This document shows, piece by piece, positions 26,367-34,464 of a stretch of DNA of 64,000 nt. Every line of letters starts with the position of its first letter. The first letter of the stretch is position 1. The notes under the pieces are model-generated. The model made no database searches. It was not told where the DNA came from and was given only the letters and a program-made list of their open reading frames with translations. The DNA comes from Clostridium sp. DSM 17811 (lineage in GTDB: Bacteria > Bacillota > Clostridia > Clostridiales > Clostridiaceae): positions 145,054 to 209,053 of the forward strand of contig NZ_JAHLDU010000008.1 in the NCBI RefSeq assembly GCF_018861905.1. The letters are read 5' to 3'. A program made the translations under genes and the position numbers.

Positions 26367-26813
26367 ATGGATAAAGAAAAAAATACTTATGGTGAATTAG
26401 TAGATTTAAATTTAAAGGCATTAATAGCATTAAGTAGATGTACTCATGATGTTCATAAAAAAGAATATAAAACTATCAAAGGGGGAGGGTTAACAGTTTC
26501 TCAGTTTGCAGTGCTTGAGATATTATATCATAAAGGAGATTTAAGAATTAGTGAAATAATGGATAAGATCCTTTCAACAGGTGGAAATATGACTGTTGTT
26601 ATAGATAATTTAGCTAAGGTAAATCTTGTTAAGAGATGTTCTGACCCAAAAGATCGACGAGTTAATTTGATAAGTATTACTGAGGAAGGAAGAAACCTCA
26701 TAAGCAATATATTCCCAAAACATATAAAAAATATAAATGAAATTTTCAGTAACTTAACATCAGAAGAAAAGATAAATTTAATAAGTTTATTGAAAAAATT
26801 ATCAGGTGTATAA
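26367..26813 (+). CDS. MarR-family transcriptional regulator
   Basis: A 148-aa winged-helix regulator: LTVSQFAVLEILYHKGDLRI, STGGNMTVVIDNLAKVNLVK and the wing SDPKDRRVNLISITEEG. It resembles the thiol- or quinone-responsive MarR subgroup by general layout; a Cys is present at about residue 24 and another in RCSDPKDRR. It is followed 65 bp later by a pirin gene. Matching TACTA-TTAGTA palindromes lie in its own promoter and just before pirin, so it probably represses both. There is no Shine-Dalgarno sequence and the promoter ends at the ATG, suggesting leaderless translation. Confidence 0.88.
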   Translation: MDKEKNTYGELVDLNLKALIALSRCTHDVHKKEYKTIKGGGLTVSQFAVLEILYHKGDLRISEIMDKILSTGGNMTVVIDNLAKVNLVKRCSDPKDRRVNLISITEEGRNLISNIFPKHIKNINEIFSNLTSEEKINLISLLKKLSGV

Positions 26814-26843
26814 ATATATACACCATATATTTCGATTAAATAG

Positions 26844-26855
26844 TACTAATTAGTA
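26844..26855 (+). promoter_or_regulatory. Perfect operator palindrome TACTAATTAGTA before pirin
   Basis: A 12-bp perfect palindrome 24 bp upstream of the pirin start, differing in one base from the element in the marR promoter (26342-26353). The pair of sites suggests both genes are controlled by this MarR protein. Confidence 0.6.
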
Positions 26856-26878
26856 ATAAACTGAAAGGAGAGGTTACA

Positions 26879-27577
26879 ATGTTAAGAAAATTAGAAAGCG
26901 GAAAAATGGGGTCAAGTAATTTAGGATGGTTAAGGAGCAAATTTCACTTTTCATTTGCAGAGTATTATAACCCAAATAACATGGGATTTGGAGTATTAAG
27001 AGTGATAAATGATGATTTAATTAATCCTAATACTGGATTTGATATGCATCCTCATCAAAATATGGAGATTATATCCTATGTTGTTAAAGGAGAGTTAACT
27101 CACGGTGATAGTATGGGTAATAAAGGTAAACTAAAGCGTGGTGATGTGCAATATATGAGCGCAGGTACAGGAGTTTATCACAGTGAGCATAATTTAGGAA
27201 AAGAGGTAGCGAGATTTCTTCAAATATGGATATTGCCTGATAAAGAAGGACATAAACCCAATTATGGTGAATATAAATTTGAATGGAATGATAGAAAAAA
27301 CAAATGGCTTCATATGGTATCAAGTAACCAAGGTGAAGCAGTTGTAAAGGTAAACCAGGATATAAATATATTTACATTAGAATTAGATGAGAGAAGTGTA
27401 ATTGATTATTGTGTAAAAGCAGATAGGCAAGCTTATTTAGTTCAAATAGAAGGAAAATCAAATATTAATGGTATTATTCTAAATGAAAGAGATGCCATGG
27501 AAATTGTTGAAGAGGATATAAAGATAAAGGCAGATGCGCTTTCACATTTTATTATTGTAGAGATGAAAAAAGCTTAG
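26879..27577 (+). CDS. Pirin-family protein (metal-binding cupin)
   Basis: A 232-aa bicupin. The first cupin has the metal site GFDMHPHQNMEIISYVVKGE (His-x-His and Glu, about residues 55-74) plus ELTHGDSMGN and a second His/Glu pair in GVYHSEHN (about 100-107). Bacterial pirins of this type act as quercetin 2,3-dioxygenase-like enzymes or redox-linked partners. The family also includes stress proteins of unknown role. SD AAAGGAGAGG precedes the ATG. Its pairing with a MarR regulator is common for electrophile- or quinone-response genes. A strong bidirectional terminator follows. Confidence 0.88.
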   Translation: MLRKLESGKMGSSNLGWLRSKFHFSFAEYYNPNNMGFGVLRVINDDLINPNTGFDMHPHQNMEIISYVVKGELTHGDSMGNKGKLKRGDVQYMSAGTGVYHSEHNLGKEVARFLQIWILPDKEGHKPNYGEYKFEWNDRKNKWLHMVSSNQGEAVVKVNQDINIFTLELDERSVIDYCVKADRQAYLVQIEGKSNINGIILNERDAMEIVEEDIKIKADALSHFIIVEMKKA

Positions 27578-27608
27578 GAGACGGCTAGATTAATAATAGA
27601 AAAATTAT

Positions 27609-27642
27609 AATAGGCTTTAGGATGACAATCCTAAAGCCTATT
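27609..27642. terminator. Bidirectional terminator after pirin
   Basis: A perfect 14-bp stem (27609-27622 with 27629-27642) and a 6-nt loop between convergent genes. Confidence 0.85.
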
Positions 27643-27646
27643 AATC

Positions 27647-28705
27647 TTATTTATTATTTTTCTCAAATATAACCTTACCTGCACAAACCTTAGACTGACC
27701 AAACCACATACATTTTGCACATTTCAAACATTTGCCGGTATCTTTTCCTTCCTTGGCATCATTTGCCCAATTAGGATTTATAAGAAATCCTCTAGCAATA
27801 TCTACAATGTCAACATTTGTATCAGTTAATATTTGTTCTGCAATTTCACCTGAATTAATTCCATCAACTGCAAATACTGGAATTGAAACTACTTCTTTAA
27901 TCCTCTGGGCTGCATAAACAGCATTAGAGTATTTATATTCCTCATTTACGTGCATTTCCTGTTCGCTCATAAATCCATAAGAAATGTCAAGGAAATCTAT
28001 TCCACTTTTTTCTAATATTTTAGCGTAATGTATTCCGTCTTCTATTAGTGGTTCAAATCCTCCCAAACGAATTCCGACAATAAATTCTTTCGGTGTTGTT
28101 TTTCTAATTTCATCTAGTATTTCTATCACAAATTTTTCAGGGTTAGTGCCATATTTGTCAGTTCGTTTATTTACTTTTTTATCTAAAAATTGGCTTATTA
28201 AATATGCATGACATCCATGAAGTTCAATACCATCATATCCGGCTTTGTAAGCTCTTCCTGCAGCTTTCACAAAATCATTTTGTATAGATTTTATATCTTC
28301 ACTAGTCATAACGCGTCCAACAACTATATTTCCTGCATAATTTTTATATTCATAAGGACTTGGACACATTGGGTCGTTTGATATTCCAACAACTCCTGCA
28401 TGATGAATTTGAAGAAATATTGGACAGTTTTCTTCGTGAACTACATCTACAATTTTTTTTAGTCCTTCAATCTGATCATCTTCCCATATTCCAAGTTGAT
28501 TTCCAGATAATTTTCCATCATTATTAACACAAGTAGCCTCTTGAATTATAAGTCCTGCTCCACCTTTAGCTAACTTTTCATAACGTTCTACATTTTCAAC
28601 TGCTACATATCCATCAGGTCTGAATCCAACAACCATTGGAGGAACACAAATACGATTCTTCAATTTTATATTTTTAATATTAAATTCGGTAAATAATTTT
28701 TTCAA
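27647..28705 (-). CDS. NADH:flavin oxidoreductase, old-yellow-enzyme family
   Basis: A 352-aa FMN-dependent TIM-barrel enzyme: LKNRICVPPMVVGFRPDGYV, CPIFLQIHHAGVVG, YDGIELHGCHAYLISQFLDK. It ends with a cysteine cluster (CLKCAKCMWFGQSKVC), which may hold an iron-sulphur centre. It lacks the C-terminal FAD/NAD half of the enzyme at 5858-7852. The family reduces enoates, nitro compounds and other electrophiles. The start is taken as TTG at 28705, 10 bp after AGGAG and matching the family opening MKKLF; the GTG three codons upstream touches the ribosome site. Divergent from an HxlR regulator. Confidence 0.85.
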   Translation of the reverse strand: MKKLFTEFNIKNIKLKNRICVPPMVVGFRPDGYVAVENVERYEKLAKGGAGLIIQEATCVNNDGKLSGNQLGIWEDDQIEGLKKIVDVVHEENCPIFLQIHHAGVVGISNDPMCPSPYEYKNYAGNIVVGRVMTSEDIKSIQNDFVKAAGRAYKAGYDGIELHGCHAYLISQFLDKKVNKRTDKYGTNPEKFVIEILDEIRKTTPKEFIVGIRLGGFEPLIEDGIHYAKILEKSGIDFLDISYGFMSEQEMHVNEEYKYSNAVYAAQRIKEVVSIPVFAVDGINSGEIAEQILTDTNVDIVDIARGFLINPNWANDAKEGKDTGKCLKCAKCMWFGQSKVCAGKVIFEKNNK

Positions 28706-28737
28706 AAATAACACGCTCCTATTTCACTATTTCATTT

Positions 28738-28757
28738 ACATATAACCCTTTATATGT
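28738..28757. promoter_or_regulatory. Inverted repeat ACATATAA-N4-TTATATGT, likely HxlR operator
   Basis: Perfect 8-bp arms with a 4-bp spacer, 33 bp upstream of the oxidoreductase start. It is in the region shared with the divergent HxlR gene, the usual place for a common operator. Confidence 0.45.
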
Positions 28758-28836
28758 TATGTTGTTATTATATCTTACTAAGGAACATAATATCAAGTAC
28801 GCACATTTTTGTGCCCTGAATTTGGAGGTATTATTT

Positions 28837-29196
28837 ATGAAAGATCAACTAAAGAAAACACCACATATTTATTCTAAGCAGTGTCCTGTTGTTCATGCAC
28901 TTGAGATTATTGGCGGTAAGTGGAGAATCGCTATTATATGGGAATTATCCTCTGAAAAAAGCGTTAGATATAATGAACTTAAACGAAGAATACCTGGAAT
29001 CACTAATATTATGTTAACACGTTCTTTGAAGGCTTTGCACGAGCATGGTCTTGTAGAAAGAATCGAATATAATAAAATTCCACCTCATGTAGAGTACTCT
29101 TTAACAGATACCTGTCATGATTTGCTACCTGCATTAGTAATTATAAATGAGTGGGGAAAAAAGTTGAGTAGTTATCATGCATTTTTAGAAGTTTAA
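28837..29196 (+). CDS. HxlR-family transcriptional regulator
   Basis: A 119-aa winged helix protein: CPVVHALEIIGGKWRIAIIW, VRYNELKRRIPGITNIMLTR and PPHVEYSLTDTCHDLL. The start at 28837 is fixed by TTTGGAGGTATTATTT-ATG; the frame is open further upstream without a ribosome site. Cysteines at about residue 16 (KQCPVV) and near residue 92 (DTCHD) could sense electrophiles. It most likely controls the divergent old-yellow-enzyme gene. It is the second oxidoreductase/HxlR divergent pair in the window. Confidence 0.88.
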   Translation: MKDQLKKTPHIYSKQCPVVHALEIIGGKWRIAIIWELSSEKSVRYNELKRRIPGITNIMLTRSLKALHEHGLVERIEYNKIPPHVEYSLTDTCHDLLPALVIINEWGKKLSSYHAFLEV

Positions 29197-29200
29197 GTAG

Positions 29201-29242
29201 AACCCATATGAGGTAACTAAAAGTTACTTTATATGGGTTTTT
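29201..29242 (+). terminator. Hairpin terminator after hxlR
   Basis: AACCCATAT (29201-29209) pairs with ATATGGGTT (29231-29239), with an inner AGTAACT-type stem, and ends in a T run. Confidence 0.8.
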
Positions 29243-29394
29243 ATAATCAAGGCGAATTTGTTATAAAAATCTGTTACTATAAAGAGGGGTATTTGCATTT
29301 TCTTAATAAATTTGTAAGAATTATGATAAGTATTTTGTAAAAAGTGTCCTGTATAATTGGTTATAGTAACTGATATTAAAGGGGGAAATACCAA

Positions 29395-29958
29395 ATGAAA
29401 AAAGTTATGCTCATTTTACTTGTTCTAGTTTTTACGAGTATAGTAGTAATATTTTTAAAAAATAATATTATACAAAATAAATATCCACACTTAAACGAAA
29501 ATATATATAATTTTCTACAAGATAAAGGGAAGCGAACAGATATTTATAATACATCCGTAAAATTAAATAAGGGCAGTTCAAAAAATACTTGTGTTTATTT
29601 TTTATCTGAAGTTTTAAGGAAAAACAATTTTAGCGTGCCGTTAGAAACAAGTAATACAGAGCAAATGATATCTTTACTTTCCGATAAAGGTTTTAAAAAA
29701 CAAAGCAACTATAAAAAATTAATGCCTGGAGATATATGCTTTACTACAGATGCTAATGGACAGCAAAGTGGTTTTCCAACTCATACTTATGTATTTATGA
29801 AATGGGTAAAAGAAGGAAGTTATGATTATGCATATATATGTGATAATCAAGCAAAAGATTATAAGGGTAAAATTTATCACATTCGGAATATAAACATTAC
29901 GGTTAAATCTAATGGTTTAGCTAAGGATCCTTTTGCATTCTTTATGAGAAAGGCTTAG
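29395..29958 (+). CDS. Putative exported papain-like (NlpC/P60/CHAP-like) protein
   Basis: A 187-aa protein with an N-terminal membrane anchor or uncleaved signal (residues 3-22). The exported part shows an order of motifs like papain-type wall hydrolases. There is a Cys at the start of a helix (NTCVYFLSEVLRKNNF, about residue 66), then LMPGDICFTT (the PGD turn of NlpC/P60 and CHAP proteins). His in PTHTYVFMKW (about residue 132) and IICDNQ-like YICDNQ follow. That would give a Cys-His-Asn/Asp set. The family assignment is by pattern only. It has its own upstream region and is followed 53 bp later by a two-component system, so it may be wall- or signal-related. Confidence 0.5.
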   Translation: MKKVMLILLVLVFTSIVVIFLKNNIIQNKYPHLNENIYNFLQDKGKRTDIYNTSVKLNKGSSKNTCVYFLSEVLRKNNFSVPLETSNTEQMISLLSDKGFKKQSNYKKLMPGDICFTTDANGQQSGFPTHTYVFMKWVKEGSYDYAYICDNQAKDYKGKIYHIRNINITVKSNGLAKDPFAFFMRKA

Positions 29959-30011
29959 TTGTAAAGTTCTCATATTAACATATATAATATATATATAATG
30001 GGGTGATTGGA

Positions 30012-30704
30012 GTGACTAAATTTAATGTTTTGGTTGTAGATGATGAATATGAAATAAGGGAAGCTATTGAGATATATTTGAAAAATGAAGGGATAAAAGT
30101 GTTTCAAGCGGTGGATGGTATAGAGGCCTTGGAGGTTTTGAAAGAAGAAGAAATTCACCTTATATTAATGGATATAATGATGCCTAGAATGGATGGAATT
30201 AAGGCTACCTTTAAAATTAGGGAAAATAAAAATATTCCAATAATAATGCTTTCAGCTAAATCAGAAGATACAGACAAAATACTAGGTCTTAATATAGGTG
30301 CGGATGATTACATTACAAAACCGTTTAATCCAATGGAACTTATAGCAAGAGTTAAATCTGGACTTAGAAGATATACAAGCCTTGGTAATTATAAAGAATG
30401 CGATGATGAGATAAATGTGCGAGGACTTATATTAAATAAAAGTTCGAAAATGGTAACAGTGGATGAAAAAGAAATGAGTCTTACTCCCATAGAGTATAGA
30501 ATATTGAAACTTTTGATGGAAAATAAAGGGAGAGTGTTTTCAATTGAAGAAATATACGAGAGAGTTTGGGAAGAAACATTTTATAATGGAGAAAATACTG
30601 TGTCAGTTCATATAAGGAGAATAAGAGAGAAGATAGAGATAAATCCAAAGGAACCTGAATACTTAAAGGTGGTGTGGGGGATTGGGTATAAAATCGAAAA
30701 ATAA
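30012..30704 (+). CDS. OmpR/PhoB-family response regulator
   Basis: A 230-aa regulator. The receiver domain has DDEYE acidic residues, the phospho-acceptor Asp in LILMDIMMPRMDG (about residue 52) and Lys in ITKPFNPMEL. The C-terminal winged helix (about 130-230) ends RRIREKIEINPKEPEYLKVV. The start is taken as GTG at 30012 because GGGGTGATT lies just before it; GTG at 30003 has no ribosome site. It overlaps the histidine kinase gene by 23 bp, so the two are translated together. Confidence 0.9.
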   Translation: MTKFNVLVVDDEYEIREAIEIYLKNEGIKVFQAVDGIEALEVLKEEEIHLILMDIMMPRMDGIKATFKIRENKNIPIIMLSAKSEDTDKILGLNIGADDYITKPFNPMELIARVKSGLRRYTSLGNYKECDDEINVRGLILNKSSKMVTVDEKEMSLTPIEYRILKLLMENKGRVFSIEEIYERVWEETFYNGENTVSVHIRRIREKIEINPKEPEYLKVVWGIGYKIEK

Positions 30705-32829
30705 ATATTGGGTCATAGCCTTTATTATAGGCGCATATATGTTGGCTCTTTCAAACTTGTCAGTAATGGATATTATAAAAAATAAAAATTATTTAAGAAT
30801 GGAGCCCTATTTTACTAGTTCAGAGTTCAAGACTGAAATAGTTGGTTATTTTAATAATATAGAAGCGTTAAATGTTATATATAAAGACTATTCACACAAG
30901 TCAGATGACGAAAAAGTTACAAATGAAGAAATAATGCCATCAAAAACAACATATGATGCTAATTTGAGAACTAAGGAAGATCAATTAAGTAATAAGTATA
31001 AAAATGATCTATTAGCAGCAGAGAAAAAAGGTAATAATGTTGAGATTAGTAGATTAACTGATGCAAAAGATAAGGAGCTTAATGAATTTAAAAAGGAAAA
31101 TGAAAAAACGTTAGATAATGCGAAAAAGAAAATTGCTCTATATAAAAATCAAGACTATGAAAATATTAAAAGAGCTGTAGAGGGGAAAACTATAATAAAA
31201 TATTATATAACAAAGGGTAAAAACAATGTTATATATACAAACATAGTAAATGTTTCAGATATAAATTTATATGTAAAAAATAGTGCATTTTATAGTATGA
31301 AATTTCCGGATAAATCTTTAAAGATTAATAATGATATGTTTACAATAAATCAGTGGGTAGGTACTAGCGGAGAAGCATATTTCATTATTCCAAAGGATAT
31401 AGATAAAACGAGTTATATATATGAAAATTACAATTATTATAATTCTGTGAGACAAAGAATTATTAAAGAGATTATCATAGGCTTTGTGGCATTTATTATA
31501 GGGATTACCATGCTTTTTCTTATATTAAAGAAAAATAAAGAGCAGATGCCTTTTATTAAAAAACTGAAAAAGAGGTACAATAAAATACCGTTAGATGTGA
31601 GAATATTTATATTCATAATATTTTCTTTTATAATGACTATATATACAGATAAGGTGTCATTTTTCTACAAACCATATAATTACGCACAATTTTACACATT
31701 CACTATTATGGCATTTTATACGGTTTATTCTATTTCCAATATTATTATGGCATATAGGTTATATAAAAATAGAGAAGAATTTAGAGAACAAGTAAAAAAA
31801 TGTGCTTTTTATCAATTATCTAAAAGAGGCATTATTATACTTACAATGTTCGCTGGAGTAGCGATATTTGGAGCATATATCACCCTCATGCTATCCCCTA
31901 GGATTATAATAATACCGATGATGTATATACTTTGTTACTTGATATTTATATTCATTTATTCCTTTAATAAAATAAGATTTTTGAGAAGTATTATAAAAGG
32001 AACGGAAGAAATAGTTTCAGGAAATCTTAATTATACAATAGTAGAAAAAGGGGGAGGAGATCTTTTTAAGCTTGCCCACAATATAAATAATATGAAGGCT
32101 GGGTTTAAAAAGTCTCTTGAGAATGAGATAAAAAGTGAAAGACTTAAGTCTGAACTCATAACTAATGTATCTCATGATTTAAAAACTCCACTCACTTCCA
32201 TTATAAATTATGTTGATTTTCTAAAAAAAGAAGGTTTATCTAAAGAAGAATCACAAGGGTATATAGATGTAGTAGATAGGAAATCCCAGAGACTTAAGAT
32301 ACTAATAGATGACTTATTTGAAGCTTCTAAGATGGCAAGTGGTGCGGTGGAACTTAATGTAGAAAAAGTAGATATAACTGCACTTTTGCAACAATCATTA
32401 GCTGAACTTCATGATAAAATTAATAATTCATCTTTAATATTTAAAGTGAAAGTTCCAAAGCAAAAGATTTATGCTAATTTAGATGGAAAAAAGACCTGGA
32501 GAGTATTTGAAAACCTCATAAATAATATATTAAAGTATACACTTCCTAAAACTAGAGTATATATTGATTTAATTGAACGGGATAATCAAATAATTATAAA
32601 TATGAAAAACATCTCATCTTATGAGATGGATTTTGATAATGAAGAAATATTTGAGAGATTTATTAGGGGAGATAAGTCCAGAAACACTGAAGGCTCAGGA
32701 CTTGGACTTTCAATTGCTAAAAGCATCATTGAGCTTCAGGGGGGGAGACTTAGTATTGAAATTGACGGAGACCTATTTAAAGCTAAGGTTATAATTCCAT
32801 CGTTTTCTCAGCTGCTTATTGAGCCGTAA
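30682..32829 (+). CDS. Membrane sensor histidine kinase with coiled-coil sensor region
   Basis: A 715-aa kinase. Membrane helix 1 lies at about 10-28. A roughly 230-residue extracytoplasmic part follows, containing a long charged coiled coil (about 85-155: LRTKEDQLSNKYKNDLLAAE). About six helices lie between 260 and 430. A HAMP-like region, HisKA with His in TNVSHDLKTPLTSIINY (about residue 497) and an ATPase domain complete it (G box GSGLGLSIAKS). The start is TTG at 30682 within the regulator gene, with GTGGGGG nearby. The helical extracytoplasmic part is unlike PAS or Cache sensors and may sense wall or protein contact. The subtilisin gene begins 120 bp downstream. Confidence 0.85.
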   Translation: MGIKSKNKYWVIAFIIGAYMLALSNLSVMDIIKNKNYLRMEPYFTSSEFKTEIVGYFNNIEALNVIYKDYSHKSDDEKVTNEEIMPSKTTYDANLRTKEDQLSNKYKNDLLAAEKKGNNVEISRLTDAKDKELNEFKKENEKTLDNAKKKIALYKNQDYENIKRAVEGKTIIKYYITKGKNNVIYTNIVNVSDINLYVKNSAFYSMKFPDKSLKINNDMFTINQWVGTSGEAYFIIPKDIDKTSYIYENYNYYNSVRQRIIKEIIIGFVAFIIGITMLFLILKKNKEQMPFIKKLKKRYNKIPLDVRIFIFIIFSFIMTIYTDKVSFFYKPYNYAQFYTFTIMAFYTVYSISNIIMAYRLYKNREEFREQVKKCAFYQLSKRGIIILTMFAGVAIFGAYITLMLSPRIIIIPMMYILCYLIFIFIYSFNKIRFLRSIIKGTEEIVSGNLNYTIVEKGGGDLFKLAHNINNMKAGFKKSLENEIKSERLKSELITNVSHDLKTPLTSIINYVDFLKKEGLSKEESQGYIDVVDRKSQRLKILIDDLFEASKMASGAVELNVEKVDITALLQQSLAELHDKINNSSLIFKVKVPKQKIYANLDGKKTWRVFENLINNILKYTLPKTRVYIDLIERDNQIIINMKNISSYEMDFDNEEIFERFIRGDKSRNTEGSGLGLSIAKSIIELQGGRLSIEIDGDLFKAKVIIPSFSQLLIEP

Positions 32830-32949
32830 CAGTAATGAGTGTGTTAAAGAATATTATTACATAATGTTCACATATTTCTTTGACATTTATAAAGTATTAT
32901 TAGTATTATTAGTAATAAGTGTTAAAAGAAATTAAAGGGGTGGGGTAGA

Positions 32950-34428
32950 GTGAAGTCAAAAAAGCTATTTACAATATTTTTAGCGACAACATTATTTATT
33001 ATATTAACTTGTGGGACAGTTTTTGCGGCGACCACAGTGCAGAGTGGTACGAAAAGATACATAGTTAAATTTAAGACAAGCAGTATTAATGAAAGCCAAA
33101 CTGTAGCAAAGCATAGTGGAAAATTAAAACATCAATTTAAACATGTTAATGCAGTTGTAGCTGATATGACTACCCAAAGTCTTGCAAGTTTAAAAAAGGA
33201 TTCAAACGTAGCCTACGTTGAAGAAGATAAAGTAGTTAAAATGTCATCAACTACCTATGCTGATTGGGGCATAAGTGATATAAATGCAGCGGCCTCCTTT
33301 CAATCTGGATTAACTGGTAAAGGAGTAAAAATTGGAATTATAGATTCAGGAGTAGCTACGCATACGGATTTGACAGTTGCTGGTGGGACTAATGTAATAA
33401 ATGGTTCAAAGACAACATCATATGCTGATGATAATGGACATGGTACAGTTGTAACAGGAATTATTGCTGGTCAAGGATTAAATGGTGGAGTTAAAGGAGT
33501 AGCACCGGATGCGTCAATATATGCTGTAAAAGCACTTGACTCAACGGGTATTGGTTATACTTCAGACATAATATCTGGTATAGATTGGGCTATAGAAAAT
33601 AAAATGGATATCATATCCATGAGTTTGGGATCAGATCAGTCAGATGTTACTCTACAAAATGCTGTTGATACAGCTTATAAAGCGGGAATACTGATAGTGG
33701 CAGCAGCTGGTAATGATGGAAATGCTAAAGGAACCGGGACTAATGTTGAATACCCTGCTAATTATGATTCCGTTATTGCAGTTGGTGCAGTGGATTCTAC
33801 AAATACTAGAGCATATTTTTCGTCAACTGGAAATAAGGTTGAAGTAAGCGCACCAGGGGTTAATATAATGAGTACTTACTTAAATGGTGCATATGAAGAA
33901 ATGAGTGGTACATCTATGGCAACCCCTTTTGTAGCAGGGGATTTGGCTATTTTAAAACAAAAATATCCAGAGTATACTAATGTTCAATTAAGAAAATTAC
34001 TGGATACTAATGTGGCAGATCTTGGAGTGGTAGGTAGAGATTCTTTATACGGATATGGCTTAATACAAGGTATAAGTAGTACAACCTCTGTTATTACGCC
34101 TGTTACGGTACCAGTTACTGTAACAACACCTATAACATTGCCTACACTATTACCTACATTAATACCTACACCGATAGCTAGTATGGCTTCAGGCTCATAT
34201 AATAGGGGCATAATGGTTCAACTTTATGCTAGGTATTCACAACCGTTGAGGGCATTTTATACTTTAGATGGTAGTACTCCAACAACTAAAAGTACACCTT
34301 ATAGGGGATATATTAAGATAAATTCTACCAAAACTTTAAAAGTTATAGCGGTAGATTCTGATGGGAATATTTCTGGAGTATTAAGTAACACCTATAATAT
34401 AAGTAAATATGTGAAAAGAAAAATTTAA
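32950..34428 (+). CDS. Secreted subtilisin-like serine protease (S8) with C-terminal beta domain
   Basis: A 492-aa pre-pro-protease. The signal peptide covers about 1-27 (ending TVFAA). An I9 propeptide (about 36-98) folds and inhibits the enzyme until cleaved. The S8 domain (about 105-375) has catalytic Asp132 (GIIDSGVATHTDL), His164 (DDNGHGTVVTG) and Ser322 (SGTSMATPFVAG), with Asn255 for the oxyanion hole. A Thr/Pro/Val linker (about 380-410) leads to an 80-residue domain with FYTLDGSTPT, typical of the chitobiase-type C-terminal beta-sandwich that binds polysaccharide or wall. The start is GTG behind GGGGTGGGG. It follows a two-component system and may be under its control. Product is extracellular or wall-bound. 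Confidence 0.93.
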   Translation: MKSKKLFTIFLATTLFIILTCGTVFAATTVQSGTKRYIVKFKTSSINESQTVAKHSGKLKHQFKHVNAVVADMTTQSLASLKKDSNVAYVEEDKVVKMSSTTYADWGISDINAAASFQSGLTGKGVKIGIIDSGVATHTDLTVAGGTNVINGSKTTSYADDNGHGTVVTGIIAGQGLNGGVKGVAPDASIYAVKALDSTGIGYTSDIISGIDWAIENKMDIISMSLGSDQSDVTLQNAVDTAYKAGILIVAAAGNDGNAKGTGTNVEYPANYDSVIAVGAVDSTNTRAYFSSTGNKVEVSAPGVNIMSTYLNGAYEEMSGTSMATPFVAGDLAILKQKYPEYTNVQLRKLLDTNVADLGVVGRDSLYGYGLIQGISSTTSVITPVTVPVTVTTPITLPTLLPTLIPTPIASMASGSYNRGIMVQLYARYSQPLRAFYTLDGSTPTTKSTPYRGYIKINSTKTLKVIAVDSDGNISGVLSNTYNISKYVKRKI

Positions 34429-34431
34429 ATT

Positions 34432-34464
34432 AAAAGGTAGAGGCTAAAAAAGTCTCTACCTTTT
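34432..34464. terminator. Bidirectional terminator between subtilisin and the desulfidase gene
   Basis: AAAAGGTAGAG (34432-34442) pairs with CTCTACCTTTT (34454-34464). It overlaps the last base pair of the minus-strand gene's stop codon and serves both convergent genes. Confidence 0.85.

Noticed and set aside
29313..29341. TGTAAG/GATAAG/TGTAAA direct repeats as a regulator site before the papain-like gene
   Set aside because: Spacing is 12 then 11 bp and the hexamers are degenerate; too weak to list as a feature, mentioned only as a lead.
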